The translations under genes were made by a program, and so were the position numbers. 64,000 bases of DNA, from NCBI RefSeq assembly GCF_958979055.1, contig NC_084897.1, forward strand, positions 22,379,628 to 22,443,627, written 5' to 3'. The stretch's first letter is position 1; every line of letters starts with the position of its first letter. Below are positions 63,616 to 64,000 of the stretch, one piece after another. This DNA is from Alnus glutinosa. Its lineage: Eukaryota; Streptophyta; Magnoliopsida; Fagales; Betulaceae. The notes beneath the pieces are model-generated. The model searched no databases. It saw only the letters and a program-made list of their open reading frames with translations, and was not told where the DNA came from.

Positions 63616-64000
63616 AATGGCTCGTGCAGTGAATTTTAGGTAAAAGTGGGAACCATTTGGAATAGTGAGTGATACCAATCATCTTGTAGACCTATAGTTG
63701 GCCAAATTAGTACCCTAAAGGCTCACTCTCTAAGTAATCAAATCATTGATGGGACACCCATTTGGTACCCTCCAACTTTCAGCTACAAGTCTTGGTATAC
63801 TCTTGATTTGGGGTAGTGGACAAAACTCAGCCTACAGCATGTTCACATAAAATATAGCGAGAAAATGGAGCAAGCAATAGAATTATTAATTATTAATTAT
63901 AAAATACAAAAAGGAGAAAAAGGAAATTGTCAAAATGGCAAATGGTAAAACAGTAAAAAGGTGTGTTGGGGGCGCTGTTGATGAGAGACGTAGAATACAC
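63616..64000. other. Window end, no gene seen
   Basis: Mixed-composition DNA without recognisable coding or repeat structure. It could be flank of a gene lying beyond the window. Confidence 0.4.

Overview
The window is nuclear DNA from a flowering plant, most likely a eudicot. Evidence: intron-rich genes of plant-type families, AT-rich introns and intergenic DNA, many miniature inverted-repeat elements, LINE and SINE fragments, and a large solo LTR. I cannot name the species. There are no bacterial, organellar or viral genes and no CRISPR array.

Five genes read as intact, all on the minus strand. I joined their exons by hand at splice sites that keep the frame. (1) 5368-14223: plant EFR3 / SEMI-ROLLED LEAF2-type ARM-repeat protein, 991 aa, 19 coding exons plus a 5' UTR exon. 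(2) 24595-30742: RPAP3/TPR5-type HSP90 co-chaperone, 471 aa, 12 exons, with a four-module heat-shock element just upstream of the start. (3) 34224-35192: polyubiquitin with four ubiquitin units, one clearly diverged and preceded by a 16-residue spacer; a 777-bp intron ends at the ATG. (4) 42556-45622: INO80 complex subunit B (IES2/PAPA-1 with a HIT zinc finger), 594 aa; its 2.4-kb 5' UTR intron holds a truncated LINE. (5) 57819-61838: kelch-repeat protein, 652 aa, 9 exons.

A broken eIF5B copy (20021-22532) lies 2 kb beyond the 3' end of the RPAP3 gene. It keeps introns, so it came from genomic duplication rather than reverse transcription, and it is interrupted by a copia-type LTR end.

The rest is mainly transposon-derived. 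At 945-4713 there is a cluster of MITEs, a foldback element and a SINE. At 15749-19163 and 30999-32697 there are foldback elements. At 38793-42077 there is a 3285-bp solo LTR with a 5-bp target duplication. At 48683-49977 there are nested foldbacks, and at 51181-52690 LINE-like debris. The stretches 52691-57818 and 62200-64000 hold no gene I can support.

The genes are not an operon or pathway cluster. Their roles are ordinary housekeeping: plasma-membrane phosphoinositide signalling, HSP90 co-chaperoning, ubiquitin supply, chromatin remodelling and a kelch protein of unclear role. The most interesting signals are the heat-shock element on the co-chaperone gene, the irregular polyubiquitin, and the very clear transposition footprints. 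I found no wholly new system.
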